Of a DNA stretch of 64,000 nucleotides, positions 52,435 to 64,000 are shown one piece after another. The notes under the pieces are model-generated. The model worked only from the letters and a program-made list of their open reading frames with translations, was not told the origin of the DNA and ran no database searches. The position numbers were made by a program, and so were the translations under genes. Source of the DNA: Tubiluchus corallicola (taxonomy: Eukaryota; Priapulida; Priapulimorpha; Priapulimorphida; Tubiluchidae); the NCBI GenBank assembly GCA_030141605.1, contig JAQGDQ010000553.1, forward strand, positions 1 to 64,000, in the 5' to 3' direction. Each line of letters opens with the position of its first letter. Position 1 is the stretch's first letter.

Positions 52435-52618
52435 TCTTGATAAAGAAAAAAACGCAAATTAGATTAAACCTATTTATTTACACATATGCACGAAACACGT
52501 GTTTATAGTTCTATGTACTGTGAGCTTTCGCTGCAACCTAAACTGGCGTCATATCCTGTTCCTCTATAAACAAAATCATCTGAAAATTACGTGTTGGACG
52601 TTGTTTGCAATTTATTTT
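52435..52618. promoter_or_regulatory. Divergent promoter, DHX37 / PPM1F-like
   Basis: Only 184 bp separate the two start codons on opposite strands, so both transcripts must begin here unless an upstream 5' exon exists. It contains the palindrome AAACACGTGTTT (52493-52504), an E-box of the CACGTG class. No TATA box is obvious. Shared control is inference. Confidence 0.6.
52496..52501. promoter_or_regulatory. E-box CACGTG
   Basis: Perfect CACGTG centred in the intergenic space of the divergent pair. This class binds MYC/MAX, USF and related bHLH factors, and ribosome-biogenesis genes are frequent MYC targets. Binding here is not shown. Confidence 0.4.
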
Positions 52619-53910
52619 ATGGATTTTCGGAAATATTTGAAAGAATTTTGCATTTCGTTAGCAAAAGAAAATGCTATACCAGTACGGCTTCATGCACATT
52701 ATCTTTATAAACACGAGGTTGAGGGAGAATGCCTTGACTGGCTGTTACAATACCTTGAATTTAGGTAAGTGGTTTGTTTCAGAAGTTGCGCGCGCATCTG
52801 GGACGAAGATTGCTGCTAGGGGCTCAGAACTGCTTAGCAGTAGAAACCACGAGAAAGAGCATTTAACTGTAAAGAACAATATGTTAGTCTAGTATTGCTG
52901 TTGTTATTTGCAGGTCCGAGGGTCATGAATATTATGAAGCAGAGATGTGATCATGTTGAAATCTCAATGGATCTGGTGACATGACTCACTTCTCCAAGAA
53001 CTTAGTCGACTTTTGATTCGTAACAACAAGGAGTGGAAAGAATTTTAAAAAACATTAAAATTTTAATAAGAAATATGATAATGATTACAACATTATAAAT
53101 CCATTTATATCTACTTGGGATTTCTTTTAGACAATCATTTCCTAACACAATATATTATGTGCTAAAAGTCATTTCATTCACAGCATCCAATTAATTATTT
53201 ATAATCTTGCTTTCAAAATTTTGGTAAATTATGAAATGAGTCCACAATTCTTCACCTAAAAACATGAAATGTGAAAAGAATGTAATGTGTAAAATATTTT
53301 ACAAAGTTGTTCCAGACTCACAGGAATTTATAATTTAAATTCTGCTGGCTTTCTTCAATGTAGGTTTATCTTCAGCTTGTATTATGGTTACCTGTGGTTC
53401 AACTATGGGTTTATTTGATCAAAATGGACATTGATGTCAAAATTGTTAACAATAATTCTCCAGCATCTTTCTTCTTTTTAAATTAAATAATAATTAAGTT
53501 AATTGTTGTGAATTATGAAAAGTGATGTTTCTTTTCTTAATCATAGTGTGTATCTTGGATATCCTACAAAAAGGTCCAGACGCTTGTAAGTTAACTACCA
53601 CTGTTGAGTGCATTCACATTTCACAGTGCTGTGATATATGACTAGTAGCGGCCTTAGTGGATAGGTGGCTCTGATTGATAGTGTACTGCTAGGATAAGAT
53701 CTTGCATCTGTTTTCCCACTTTCCCATGTCAGATTGATAGCTCAAATGGTAGAGCCTGCGCCTTGTAATCAGAAGGTTTTCTGTTCAAAGGCTGATTAGC
53801 CCACAATTTTTTAGTGCCTGCCTTATTCTTCAGTTAACTGAGTCATTAGGTGAAGTATGTGCATACGTAAAACTCATGTTTAGCAGTTATATGTGGTACA
53901 TACATAGCTA

Positions 53911-53959
<49 letters not shown>

Positions 53960-56900
53960 ACTTGAACTTAAATTGAAGTTAACATTTCAAAATTCATAGG
54001 TGAAATTGTGCACTACTCTTGGTTCTCAGCTCCCTGTATCTCTTACGAATACCTGAAATATCATTAATTAAGGGGCTGTACGATTCTTCTACTATACAAA
54101 ATTTGTACCATTACCATTTGTACTTATACCAATACAGCATTCACATGTTCAGTCAAATTTAAATTTTTTTATTTACCTGGAGTAGTTTTATTCCATTGTT
54201 TGAAACTCAGATTATTGAGCTGTATTCTGGTACATAAAATATAAATTTTTTCCAGGAATTTTCCTTTTTCACTTGCACTTAATGTAGCCAGACAAACTGT
54301 GGACGAGATATTGGCTTTGGATTTGACACAATTTTATGATGACCACAGTTTTGCCCTGGAGAGAGAACCTTGTAAGTTGGGTGTCAAAGATACCCGCTAA
54401 AATATGCTCTTTTTTCTTGTTCCTTATTTTGAATGCCACGCCATTGTTCACAGCACCATCTAGGCCTTTTTATCTTATTGAACAAGAAAGTAGAAGCTCA
54501 GTAGAAGCTCAGTGGAGTATAAAAAAAATTTTGAATAAAATGTGTTTTCAAATTTTGCATGTTGTTATATGATTATATTTCGACAGTCGTAATAATTATT
54601 ACAGTAAACTTTAGCTGTTCAACAGCTGCTGTAGTAGTTAGATGATTTTTAAGTAAATTTATAGTCAATAATGAGCAACACTTTCACCATCAAACTTCAG
54701 TTTCACAGCACCATACAGTAAGCAAATGACATACTTACAATCTATTTTTCAAGAAATAATTGAAGTAAGTTTTTACAACTAGGTAAACAATGTTAAAACA
54801 TCTGATATAGATTTGCCACAAAGCAATGGTTCAACAGAGAAAAATTCTTCAACAATAGTGAAATATTAATTATGCTTCTCTCAAATATTCTGAGTTAGTT
54901 CGCAAACAGATACATGTTGTTCGTCACATATTATTTGAATTTTCTGCATGTGCAAATCAAATGTTCACGAGTAAAAGGTGATCTAGTCCATCTCCCAGTT
55001 TCAACTCTGAAAGTGAAGATAACACAAATCGACTGAAACAAATTCTGAAATAGTCAAGAACATTACCATTATATAATACATTACATGTCTTTGTTACGCC
55101 ACAATTCCATGTTGAGCATATTGGATAACCATTACCACATGTCCCGTGACATCAAGCGACACACATCTCCAATGTTTCTATTCACAAACATTGGTAAAGA
55201 AAAAAGTTCCTTTGAACCTTTGGCTGCCCGAAATGCAAGGAAAATTTTACTTTCTTTTTAATTTATTGTGCTATACATGCACATTATTGCACTACTCAAG
55301 TAAATGTATGTGAAGAAAGCTTTTGAATGAGTGACAGTGTTTCAAGAAAAAATACAAAATGCAATTGCTGACAATAAACAGGTCAGCAATTATAATATTA
55401 AAATGTATCAAATTAGTACTAGCACTAGTACTAACAAACTGCATCTGTTGGTACCTTTAAGATTTGATAATTATAAAAACTGATAATGATGATGATATTA
55501 ATAATAATAATAATAATAATAGTAATAATATGCTAATAATAATAATAATATATTATTAGTAATAATAATAAATATAAATAATACCTTTGTTTTCTTTAGT
55601 ATTATCTGCTGGTTATCTGGGCAGGGCAGTGTTTGAGAAACTAGCTGATGTGTGTAGAAAGTGGCAGACCGCACAGCCTGTGATATGTCCTCATTTAGAA
55701 TCTCTCGATGTCTCTATTTATGCAGTCAAAAATGAAAGACCAAAAATGGAAGACCGTCATAACTCATTTACTGATATCAGACCTTTGTTTAATTTGGCGG
55801 TAAGTAAGTAATTAAACACTCATTAATTTGAATAGTACCGGTAATAGCATTAATGATTTTATACTAGGTGTAAATTTTGCCCTGTTATTCTCAACTTTAT
55901 ACTTGTCTAAGGATTTTTGAGGTTTTTCTCTCCTTTAGTCAAAATGAATCAGGGGAAGGGCTCGAAATCTATGCTGCTTCCTTCTCCCCACAACATTCAT
56001 TGCTTTTTTATTGAAGTCACTGAAATGTCAAAATGCTAAGAAGTAATCATTATTATTTCATGTTTCTGTTGTATTCAAATTTTAATATGCAAGTACTGTT
56101 GTGAAAATAAAACTATCTAAATGTAAATCAGTTTGCACAATGATCAAGTGCCTCAGCTTTGACTAAACTTTTCATACTTTGTTATAACTGCAGAACTTTT
56201 ATTTTTCTAAATTATTCTCTTCGCTTTTCTATGATAATTTGCCCCTTTGGCACTTTCTCACTTATTCTAATTTCATAATGTATTATTTTGATGTTTACTG
56301 TCGGAAACTTGAGCAAAACAACCCATTTGTACAAGAATTTTGTGCTTGTCATTGAATTCCACTAAAAATGCTGTATCAAGTAAAAACTAACAAATTTGTC
56401 AAGCTCAAAGCCTACTAATGTGGAGAACATTCTAAGTATGCACAATTATGTATTCTATTTGAAAAACTGTGAGGTTAGAACAAATGCTTATGTCACACCG
56501 TTCCACAGTCTTGATGAATTTTGATGTACAACAACATAATGTGTATTTAAATATAGGTAATTCGCCATAGAAAATAAACAGAAAGAGTTGCAGTGGTGAA
56601 AGACCCTCGGGTCACCTGACAACCACCTCTTGGTAGTAGTAATCAATTAATACTGTCAATGAAATTAAAAAATGGCATTAGTAGCATTTAGAGAGAGACA
56701 GTTTACTTTTTGATAAGAAGATACATTTACTCACAAGGAAATTCAACTATTCAACTAACAATATTATGGGTTAGGATTAAAAATAAATGTTAAGCGTTAT
56801 CCACTTACGAGCAAAATAATAGTAGCAAAGCTATGGATAGGTAACAAAAAATTAAAGAATTCAGCAAAGCATAATTCAAAATATACTAAAGTAATAATAG

Positions 56901-59900
56901 TAAAAACGCAGCTCGACAAAGCAACTGAAAATGTAACAAAATATGAAGGCTGTTAAAAATATTAGTAGTAAAGCAACAAAAAATATGAAAATATGATAAG
57001 GCAGTGAAAAGCAACTCAAAAATGCAACAAAACAAAAAACAATACAACAAAGCAACAAAACAAACAGTAGAGCATGGGAGTACTAATCCCAGGTCTCTGA
57101 TTCAAATCCCCACTAGTCCACAATTTTTTAGTGTCTCCTTTCTCCAACTCATTTCCCACAATGGGTAATAATTGGTAAATAAACCACAATAATTTATTAA
57201 AGAAATTCTGGTAATCACAGTCATAATTAATTTACAAAAAAACAGATTCAGTCTAATGCACTATGTAGGTGTGCTTTAAAGATTTGTACAGTCATTTCAT
57301 TATTTCAGTGTGACTCACCAGTATCTTTATTCAGTGTCTGCGACGGTCATGGCGGTGTGGAAGCTGCCATTTATACAGCCACACATCTTTATTGTAACCT
57401 TCTGCAAAGCCCTCACTTTTACACCAATATGAAGCAGGCATTCCGAGAGTCATTCCGGATAACCGATAAGAATTTTGAAAAACGTGCACGGAAACAGGTA
57501 AGGGGTCTTCCACATATAACGATTTCAAGTTTTTGGCCAATTTCGAAGACATGTGGCCATTACCTACTTACCCCTTATATTGATTGCATTAGTACACTGG
57601 TGTATTTTTTTATGTACATTTTATTCTTTCTCCTGCCAAGCACAGGCAACAACATCAATTGTGTTAATTAAAGAGACATCATCAGTGGATTCTACTGATA
57701 TCGGCAGTAAAGGCGGTGGCAACCCCAATTCACTGAACTCATTCTCATCGACTCATTCTACATTTATGAAACCTATCAAGAATGTCCAGAAAAAACGCTA
57801 CCCCAAACTAACATTATAGCCAGGCTAAAGACATTTGTAAAGAAACACAGGTGTTGTATAGTGCGGTTTCACCTTTTTTTCCAAAGAGCTATAACTTTTC
57901 CTGCACGACCACCGAGTGCCATTAGGAACAGCTGATGGAAAACCTCCAAAAATGGCCGGTTTTTTTTACTTATTGCCAGAATACCATGTAGATAAAATGT
58001 CACAGCGGCGCTTGGTGGGGGGTCTTTGAGGGAAATTATAGCTGTTTTAGGAAGAGGAGAAATCAGGTTACATGATGATGTGGTTTTCTAAATGCCTCTA
58101 CCAAGGTAAAGAGTTACAATTAATTTTGGGGAAACCTTTTCTTTTGGGCAACCTTGTAGTTGCCAATCCTGCTGTGACAGCTCATATATGCATATAACAG
58201 AAACATTGTAGCCATCTTCATCACTTTCTCTGTCCAGTGCATTCTTTATTTGTGACTCTGAGAATTCGCGAAGGCTGTTTCGCACCTTTAAGTAATCTTC
58301 ATAAGAATGCAATCCATGTTAGCTGAACATAAACAAAATTCGTTAAGTTCGGGTTTCTTTTACTTGTAAAATAGCTTGCTCAGAATGAAGTTATGATTTT
58401 GAAATTAGGCTTTGAAATAATAGTGACATATCTTATTCAAATATATAGGTGTAGATCTTGCTGTTTAGTGCTGTTTCCTGAAAGGTTTCAATTTTTTCAA
58501 GACAAATGCTGCATTCTGAAATTAACTATGCAGACTAAGATGTAGGCCATCTGTACGCATGTAAACATTCTGCACAGGCATCAGTCTGCAGAGTGTACAC
58601 TGCTGTGTTTTGTAAACTGTTCATTAGATGCATAAACTGAGGTATTAAACGAACCGGCTGGATAAACAACTTGAAAAACTTAATGCAGTCCGTTAGTTTT
58701 CATTGCTAACGTATAGCAAATGTTCTGTGCACGTAATCAGCCAATTTACACGAGCCCCTTAGAACTGTATTATGAAAGACAAGTTTATCTAACTAAGCAT
58801 TCGGGGTGTTATAGAAATTACTGTGTGGACACAGGTAAAAATGTTTGGCATATATTGTTTATGAATAAGGGTTTTTGAGTAATTTTGCATAGGTCCAAAG
58901 CTGGATTATCCTATAGACTAGTATAGGCTGCAGCCTAGGGCCCCTCAAGCTTTAGTAACATTAAATGTAACATTAGATTTGGTAAAAATCTGTTTTTCAT
59001 TATGGTTGTATTGAAATTGCATGCTAATTTGGTTTGCAATAAATAGTAAAATAGTGATATTTTTTAAAGAATATTTTTATTGACAAACGAAAGATAGCTA
59101 TTCTAGTTTATTTAAAGAAATTGCAATAAGTTTATTTCAAGCTACGTAAATGTCGCTAAAATACATCACGAGTAAAAAATAGATGGTGCGGGAGAATTAG
59201 AGGGGCACTCCATCTGAGGAGGGCTCCATAATTTCATTAGCCTAGGGCCCCAAAAGGACATAATCCACCCCTGCATCAGCACTGTATATTTACTGTTGCT
59301 GTTAAAATATTGTGTAAATATTAGAGGTTGCAGTTTACCCTGTATATATGAAAGCTACTGGTAAACAGGCATTATACTTAGGGCCGATGCTAGGAAGTGC
59401 GGGGCACAATTAGAAAATTGTTAATGGGGCCCTCTACCCTACAAAAGTTCAAGATTGATGTTTTATTTTTCATGTAGTATATCAGTAAATCTCATCAATA
59501 AAGCATTAAGGAATTGAGGCTTCATCATTCGCCACAATGATATACTAAAAATTGAAAGCCTGTAGGAATATTTTGATTATTTATTACAAGTGATGGTGGT
59601 CACTGATGTAACATACTCTTTGTGCATAGATAGACATAAAAACAGACGTTTCTGCATTTTTTATCCGAGGAAGCTTTCAAAGTCAATGGCTTTTTATAAT
59701 GTCATTTTCTACAGATAGATAGCAAATTATTTGTTTCTCTCATAAAATTGTTGTCCACGGATATGTTTTAATCATTTTTTTATCTCTTTAGACATGTTAA
59801 ACAGACAACACAACTTTCTGTTCTAAACTTTGTTATATAATCTCATTAAAAGCACTCTTTCTGTGTTGAGGGTTTAAATATCGTCCACAAAATAGTAAAA

Positions 59901-62900
59901 TTAAAATCCAATAACGATCTAACTAATGCATTCATGGCTTGTCATTTACCTTTTTTAATTTGTAATGGCAATGATAAACTGAAATTACAAAACAAACAAA
60001 CAACGAGCAGCAAAAAACATTGAAACATAGTTATACGAGGACAGACTGAATAGTTTCACTGCCTTCGTGGTATCAATAAACTTCTTGCACACTGGACACT
60101 CATTAATTCATCATAGCGTCCTCTGCTCGAGCTTGTGCGTGGACCCAACTTGGACAAATCTGTCTAATTACCTTAAAACTGGCATTGATTATATTATATC
60201 GTTTGTGATTCAAATGGCATAATAATTATGATGAGACTGCTAATAAGATCAAATTACCTACAGACTTTCGTTATTGTTTGTTAGGGTTATCGCAGTGGAT
60301 CCACGGCACTAATGGCAGTACTGATGAAGCAGAAACTTCATGTTGCTTGGTGTGGAGACTCTCAACTTGCTCTGATTAAGAATAATCAAGTTATCTTTCT
60401 AACAGAACCTCACAGGCCAGACAGGCCGGTATGAAAAAAGTTTTATAGTAGTTTAGCAACATAATTTTGCATACATCCAGCTAACCACAACTACCACTAA
60501 GTAGGTAACCCTTTTTTGTAGTTAGTGGTCTAGGGTTAAGTTTTTAGGTGGAAGACTACCCTTAGAGAAGATGTTAAACTAAATGTAATGACTTGATTAT
60601 AACTGCTAAGGTGAACATCGGCTTCCGAAGCCCCTTGGTTGGAATAGTGTAACTAGTTCACTGCACTCGGGCTTGCTGGAAAAATCTACAAGGACAGAAA
60701 TCCAGCAATCTGGAAAACTGCATAGATAAGGCACCAATATTACAATGTAAATGTATTGTAGTGCTTTAGAATTTTGAAAAACATTCAGGTGAAACGAACC
60801 TAGTGCAGCACAAATGTAGATGTTTCGAAATTGTGAAAAATACAGTCATGGGATCAATCTTAGAATGTAGCCAATACTTCTTATTGAGTACGTTTAACTA
60901 ACAGGTTCTAACTGTGTACTGTCGCAGATGTGGAGGGATCAGGGTTTTTGTTCATATTGTAGTATAGACTTGTAGCCTTCATTACAAAATGGTGTTGCTT
61001 ACATTTAAATATTAAAAATGTTCTATTTCATAAAGTTTGTTCATCCCAGGATGAGAGAAAACGTATCGAGTCCCAGCTGGGTACGGTTACATATCTTGGC
61101 TCTTGGCGTGTAAATGGAATGCTATCTGTTTCTAGATCTATAGGTACTATATCTCAAATTTTAGATGTACATGAAGTAAACCACTACCTTTTGTGAATTG
61201 TAGTGAAGTATGCATTGTAAATTACACTATTAAGTCAACTTGTAGTAGAATAATGATGTACAGGGTATATATATAAGTTTTTACTAAGTGGGACATAAAA
61301 ACAACGAGTAATAGTACAAAACAATTCTTTACATCAAAGTATTGCTGAAATAATATCAAATCTATCGTGTCTTCAAAATTTAGTGTCTCACACAACCTAC
61401 AATATTGACAGCATTATCCGAGCAGCGACTTGAAGGATCCTCCAACGCATATTGCATATCTCTCATAAGCTTGTCTATTAATTGTCTTTATATTTTCCTA
61501 GGATCTCCTCTGACATTGAGTTTAGTCCATTCCAGGCAATTCAGTTCAACCATAAAAAACTACTTGTGGATCTTTCAACTGTGCTCTCAACTTCCACATT
61601 GCAGGCTATTTTTGAGAACATGATAGATTCGCTTTTGTTTTAGGTGTACTTGGGTATAGTAAATTGCACTGTACTGTTACTCGTTTTTGTACCCCTGTCC
61701 CGGGCAAATGGTTATATACCACTCTGTGTATCTCTTAGTTTTCATTCATATAGGAAATGCAGTTTCACTTCTACGAGTATCTTATTTCTTCTACAATATG
61801 TGAATTTATCAGTTTATCGCACATGTTTTATGATTCAGTTGTGAGACTCGTCAGTTCTGAAACTTTATTCTACCAATATTGTCTGTCAGTACTCCTCCCA
61901 CGCTTTGCATTTACTTTTAGGAGATATTGATCATAAGAAATACATACCAGCAGAACCGGAAATCTTTGAATTAGATTTAGACGGTAGCGAATCGTACATG
62001 GTGCTGGCTTGTGATGGATTTTGGGACACAGTTTCGCCCTCAGCTGCTGTGGATATTGTAAGGTAAAACAGCATCTCATTTTTGGCATTTTTATTAATCT
62101 AAATTTGTATTGACTTTAAAGTGCAGGCACTTGGGCCCCGTGACTAATGCCTAATTGACTCTTTCAAATCTTGTTGGTAGCTAAACCGGGACTATAGACT
62201 CTTCAAACATTTACGATGAGTACCAATTCAGCAAGGACATAGCTTCTGTTCGAGTAAATGGCTTCGTTGTGTCATCGTTTTAGTTTTGAAAAAACGTGTC
62301 TATCAAAAATCCTGAAAAATGTCTCTGAGTTGGAAAGCAGTTCTGGGGTTGGAGACCTAGAGGAGATGCAAATTTTTTTTAGATTTTGCAATTTAGTATT
62401 TGCTTTTGTGTGGTTATAATCAGTGGTCTCGGACTGTGTCTTGGTACGGCTAGCTTAGAATGTGAGTACGGTAGCTTATAATGTGAATTTCTAAGTCTAA
62501 AAAATCAGAGTACCTCTATGGTGTAATGAATAGCAACAATGGATATGACTGGAAAGCAGAAGGTCTTGTGTTCAAGACCAGTGAAGCTATGGACAATAGA
62601 AGTTAAGCAGCAGAAGAAAATTGACGCTTTTCAAAGACGTCTCTACAGAAAATTGCTTGCAGTCAAATGGCCTGACAGAAAATCCAATGATGATATATAT
62701 AATGTGTTCAAGAAGAATCCTTGGAGTAAACAAATACAAGTAAAAGGATTGCATTGGACTGGTCATACACCAAGATTACCTCAAGAGTCTCCTCTTCCTA
62801 TAGCATTGCGTAAAGCTCTTGGAACATCAAAAAAGCCAAGAGGAGGTCAGCTAATGACGTATATAGATATACTGCAAAGAGATTTAGCAAATACAACTCT

Positions 62901-63583
62901 TGATTTGAGGAATGATCCATCATGGGTGGTGGTAGCGGACAGGAATGCATGGCATCAACAGTGGGACATGCCATGTTTTTTTAGAACATAGCAGCAATGA
63001 AACGACGGAGCAGCAAAACTTTTTCAGATTTTATAATTTAGTATTGCTTTTGTGCGTTTACATGATTGATTGCAATGGCGTGAATTGAATAATGCAAAAT
63101 AATCAGTATTGCTATTAAATAGGCTTAGGACAAAAAATGAATTTAAGAAGTTGCTACTGCACTGTACACAATCAAATTAAAGAAAAATGAAACTATAATT
63201 ACTAGTTAATGAAATTCAAGAAAAAACCTGCATTATAATTAGGAGACACCACAAACACAGAATGTAAGAAATCAATGTAACCACATAATTTGAGTACTGT
63301 ATAAACATTCATGATTTTCAGTGAGTATCTTGCTGCTTCGAACAACAACAAATCATCAGTTGCCGAGAAATTAGTGGAAGCTGCTAAAGAAGCTGGATCC
63401 GACGACAACATCACCGTCATCGTAGTGTTTTTTCCTCCGCAGTTGCCGGAAGCTACTGACCGGCAGTCGAGACACAGCATAAAATCAAAAGGATTATCTG
63501 CAGTCGGAATCTCAATAGGCGGAGAGAAAAAGAAGTCGCCAGCATTGTTGAGTTCTTCACCGATACCATGTAAACAGCAATAA
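52619..63583 (+). CDS. PPM1F: PPM-family Ser/Thr phosphatase, PPM1F/POPX2-like
   Basis: Eight exons: 52619-52764, 54256-54371, 55600-55799, 57309-57497, 60285-60428, 61050-61143, 61921-62062, 63322-63583. All have GT/AG borders and compatible phases, giving 430 residues (human PPM1F about 454). This is a Mg/Mn-dependent phosphatase. Vertebrate PPM1F/E dephosphorylate CaMKs and PAK and bind PIX. The N-terminal helical region has the HEVEGE motif and VARQTVDEILALDLTQFYDD. The PP2C domain runs from about residue 125 with KMEDRH (136-141), DGHGG (166-170), GDSQ (241-244), VSRSIGD, ACDGFWD (326-333) and GSDDNIT (369-375). All metal-binding Asp positions are present. The long acidic C-terminal extension of PPM1E is missing, which favours PPM1F. 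However, a single invertebrate gene may be co-orthologous to both. The start is the first in-frame ATG, in a weak context (T at -3). Confidence 0.93.
53731..53850 (+). repeat. tRNA-derived SINE, copy 1
   Basis: In intron 1 of the PPM1F-like gene. The head reads GATAGCTCAAATGGTAGAGC (box A) and, 35 bp later, TTCTGTTCAAAGGC (degenerate box B), with an anticodon-loop-like CTTGTAATC. A body with CCACAATTTTTTAGTG follows, shared with the copy at 57068. Confidence 0.75.
53913..53956 (+). repeat. TA dinucleotide array
   Basis: Uninterrupted (TA)n of 22 units in intron 1 of the PPM1F-like gene. Confidence 0.97.
54372..55599 (+). other. PPM1F-like intron 2
   Basis: AT-rich without recognised genes. 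An imperfect AAT/TAA microsatellite occupies 55496-55574, just before the exon 3 acceptor. Confidence 0.7.
55925..55990 (-). repeat. SINE body fragment (inverted)
   Basis: The complement contains GGGGAGAAGGAAGCAGCAT, related to the body of the SINE at 30985-31215. Diverged, no promoter boxes visible. Confidence 0.4.
57066..57150 (+). repeat. tRNA-derived SINE, copy 2 (5'-truncated)
   Basis: In intron 3. CAGTAGAGCATGGGAGTACT, AATCCCAGGT and GATTCAAATCCCC form the tRNA head from box A to box B. The CCACAATTTTTTAGTG body follows, as in the copy at 53731. Confidence 0.7.
57498..57820 (+). repeat. TTAA-type repeat family, copy 3, abutting a splice donor
   Basis: Begins GTAAGGGGTCTTCCACATAT immediately after exon 4 of the PPM1F-like gene. 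It shares AACGATTTCAAGTTTTTGGC with the copy at 40936, and CAGTGGATTCTACTGATAT and CCCAATTCACTGAACTC with the copy at 20700. The donor GTAAGG therefore coincides with the repeat edge. Confidence 0.7.
58895..59275 (+). mobile_element. hAT-like non-autonomous element, copy 2
   Basis: In intron 4. Left end GCTGGATTATCC with GCCTAGGGCCCCT inside. Right end (complement) CAGGGGTGGATTATGTCC with GGGGCCCTAGGC inside. The CAGGGGTGGATTA end is typical of hAT elements. No clear 8-bp target duplication was seen. It is homologous to 18160-18480 and contains an extra 50-bp segment near 59050-59100. Confidence 0.75.
59370..60284 (+). other. Remainder of PPM1F-like intron 4
   Basis: AT-rich. A short block GGCCGATGCTAGGAAGTGCG with GGGGCCCTCTACCC (59383-59445) looks like another hAT-type end. 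Nothing else is recognised. Confidence 0.4.
62512..62998 (+). mobile_element. tRNA-like head fused to LINE reverse-transcriptase C-terminus
   Basis: In intron 7 of the PPM1F-like gene. The first 75 bp have a box-A-like TATGGTGTAATGAATAGCA and a box-B-like GTCTTGTGTTCAAGACC. An open frame starting within this head (62539-62991, 150 codons) continues without a stop into a LINE C-terminus: KIDAFQRRLYRKLLAVKWPD, KGLHWTGHTPRLPQ and RGGQLMTYIDILQRDL, then a DRNAWHQQWD end. This matches the last part of endonuclease/reverse-transcriptase ORFs of RTE/Jockey-like LINEs. The reading frame is intact, so the copy is young. The unit is flanked by diverged direct repeats of about 55 bp (62358-62415 and 63005-63062). 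Translation is unproven. Confidence 0.65.
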
Positions 63584-63752
63584 ATACGAGTAGAAAATCC
63601 AAGATAAACTGTAGGATACTCAAAAATTTAAGCAATATTACCTTATAAATACGGGTACAAATTATAAACAAAGTTTTCGTTACAAGGAAACAAGGCCCTT
63701 CTAGAACTTTCTGGAAGTGACAACGCAAGCAAATAAAAAATGAAAGAATAAA
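63579..63752 (+). terminator. PPM1F: Polyadenylation signals, PPM1F-like gene
   Basis: AATAAA overlaps the stop codon (63579-63584), and two more lie at 63732-63737 and 63747-63752. The downstream pair is the more plausible site. Sequence after 63760 shows no further gene. Confidence 0.5.
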
Positions 63753-64000
63753 ATCCTGGGGTTTGTTTCTTGGTATGCAGTGAGGCCTGTCGTGTTGAGT
63801 TGACCAGCACTAATACCTTTCGATGCTTTTGAGAATTGCACATGTGAAAAACGGGTACTTTTTAGTGGATAATGTCAACCCAGTAATTAACGTAATATCC
63901 AAGTCATTTCAACGTCAAAAAATATAAAAATTGTTAAACATTGAGGGAAAACTGTCTGTCACAGGCTGAAAATTATGATACCAGTGTACCATATATTAAC

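Noticed and set aside
53731-53805. Functional tRNA-Thr gene
   Set aside because: Boxes A and B are present but the acceptor stem and T-loop are degenerate, and the SINE body follows directly. Better called a SINE head.

Overview
This is a 64-kb piece of an AT-rich animal nuclear genome. It holds three protein-coding genes of conserved eukaryotic families, each split by many GT-AG introns and reconstructed here exon by exon. The exon counts (8, 27 and 8) are close to what I recall for the vertebrate orthologues, so this is an intron-rich metazoan. The phylum cannot be fixed from sequence alone. No prokaryotic, viral or organellar genes were seen.

Layout. Positions 1-10795 form a large inverted-repeat structure. 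Two nearly identical arms of about 1.44 kb (1-1440 and about 9355-10795) face each other and are built largely of tandem repeats. They flank about 7.9 kb holding a decayed SGNH/GDSL-hydrolase-like gene, a 5'-truncated antisense LINE, a sense LINE 3' end and long TTACC/TTATC arrays. Positions 10796-14907 are intergenic with decayed LINE and short dispersed repeats. TMX2 (+) runs 14908-22864, DHX37 (-) 52434-23564, and a PPM1F-like phosphatase (+) 52619-63583.

The genes. TMX2 is an ER-membrane thioredoxin-like protein. DHX37 is the DEAH-box helicase of the small-subunit processome and fills 29 kb with 27 exons. The PPM1F-like gene encodes a metal-dependent Ser/Thr phosphatase. TMX2 and DHX37 are convergent, with about 700 bp between stop codons. 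DHX37 and the phosphatase are divergent, with 184 bp between start codons and a CACGTG E-box in between, so they probably share a promoter. No functional link among the three genes is evident.

Introns and spacers carry many mobile elements: CR1/L2-like LINE ends with differing short tandem tails, tRNA-derived SINEs, hAT-, mariner- and pogo-like short elements, a TTAA-flanked repeat family, an 18-bp minisatellite and a pre-miRNA-like hairpin. Exon boundaries were checked by reading frame, splice dinucleotides and remembered family motifs. No database search was run.
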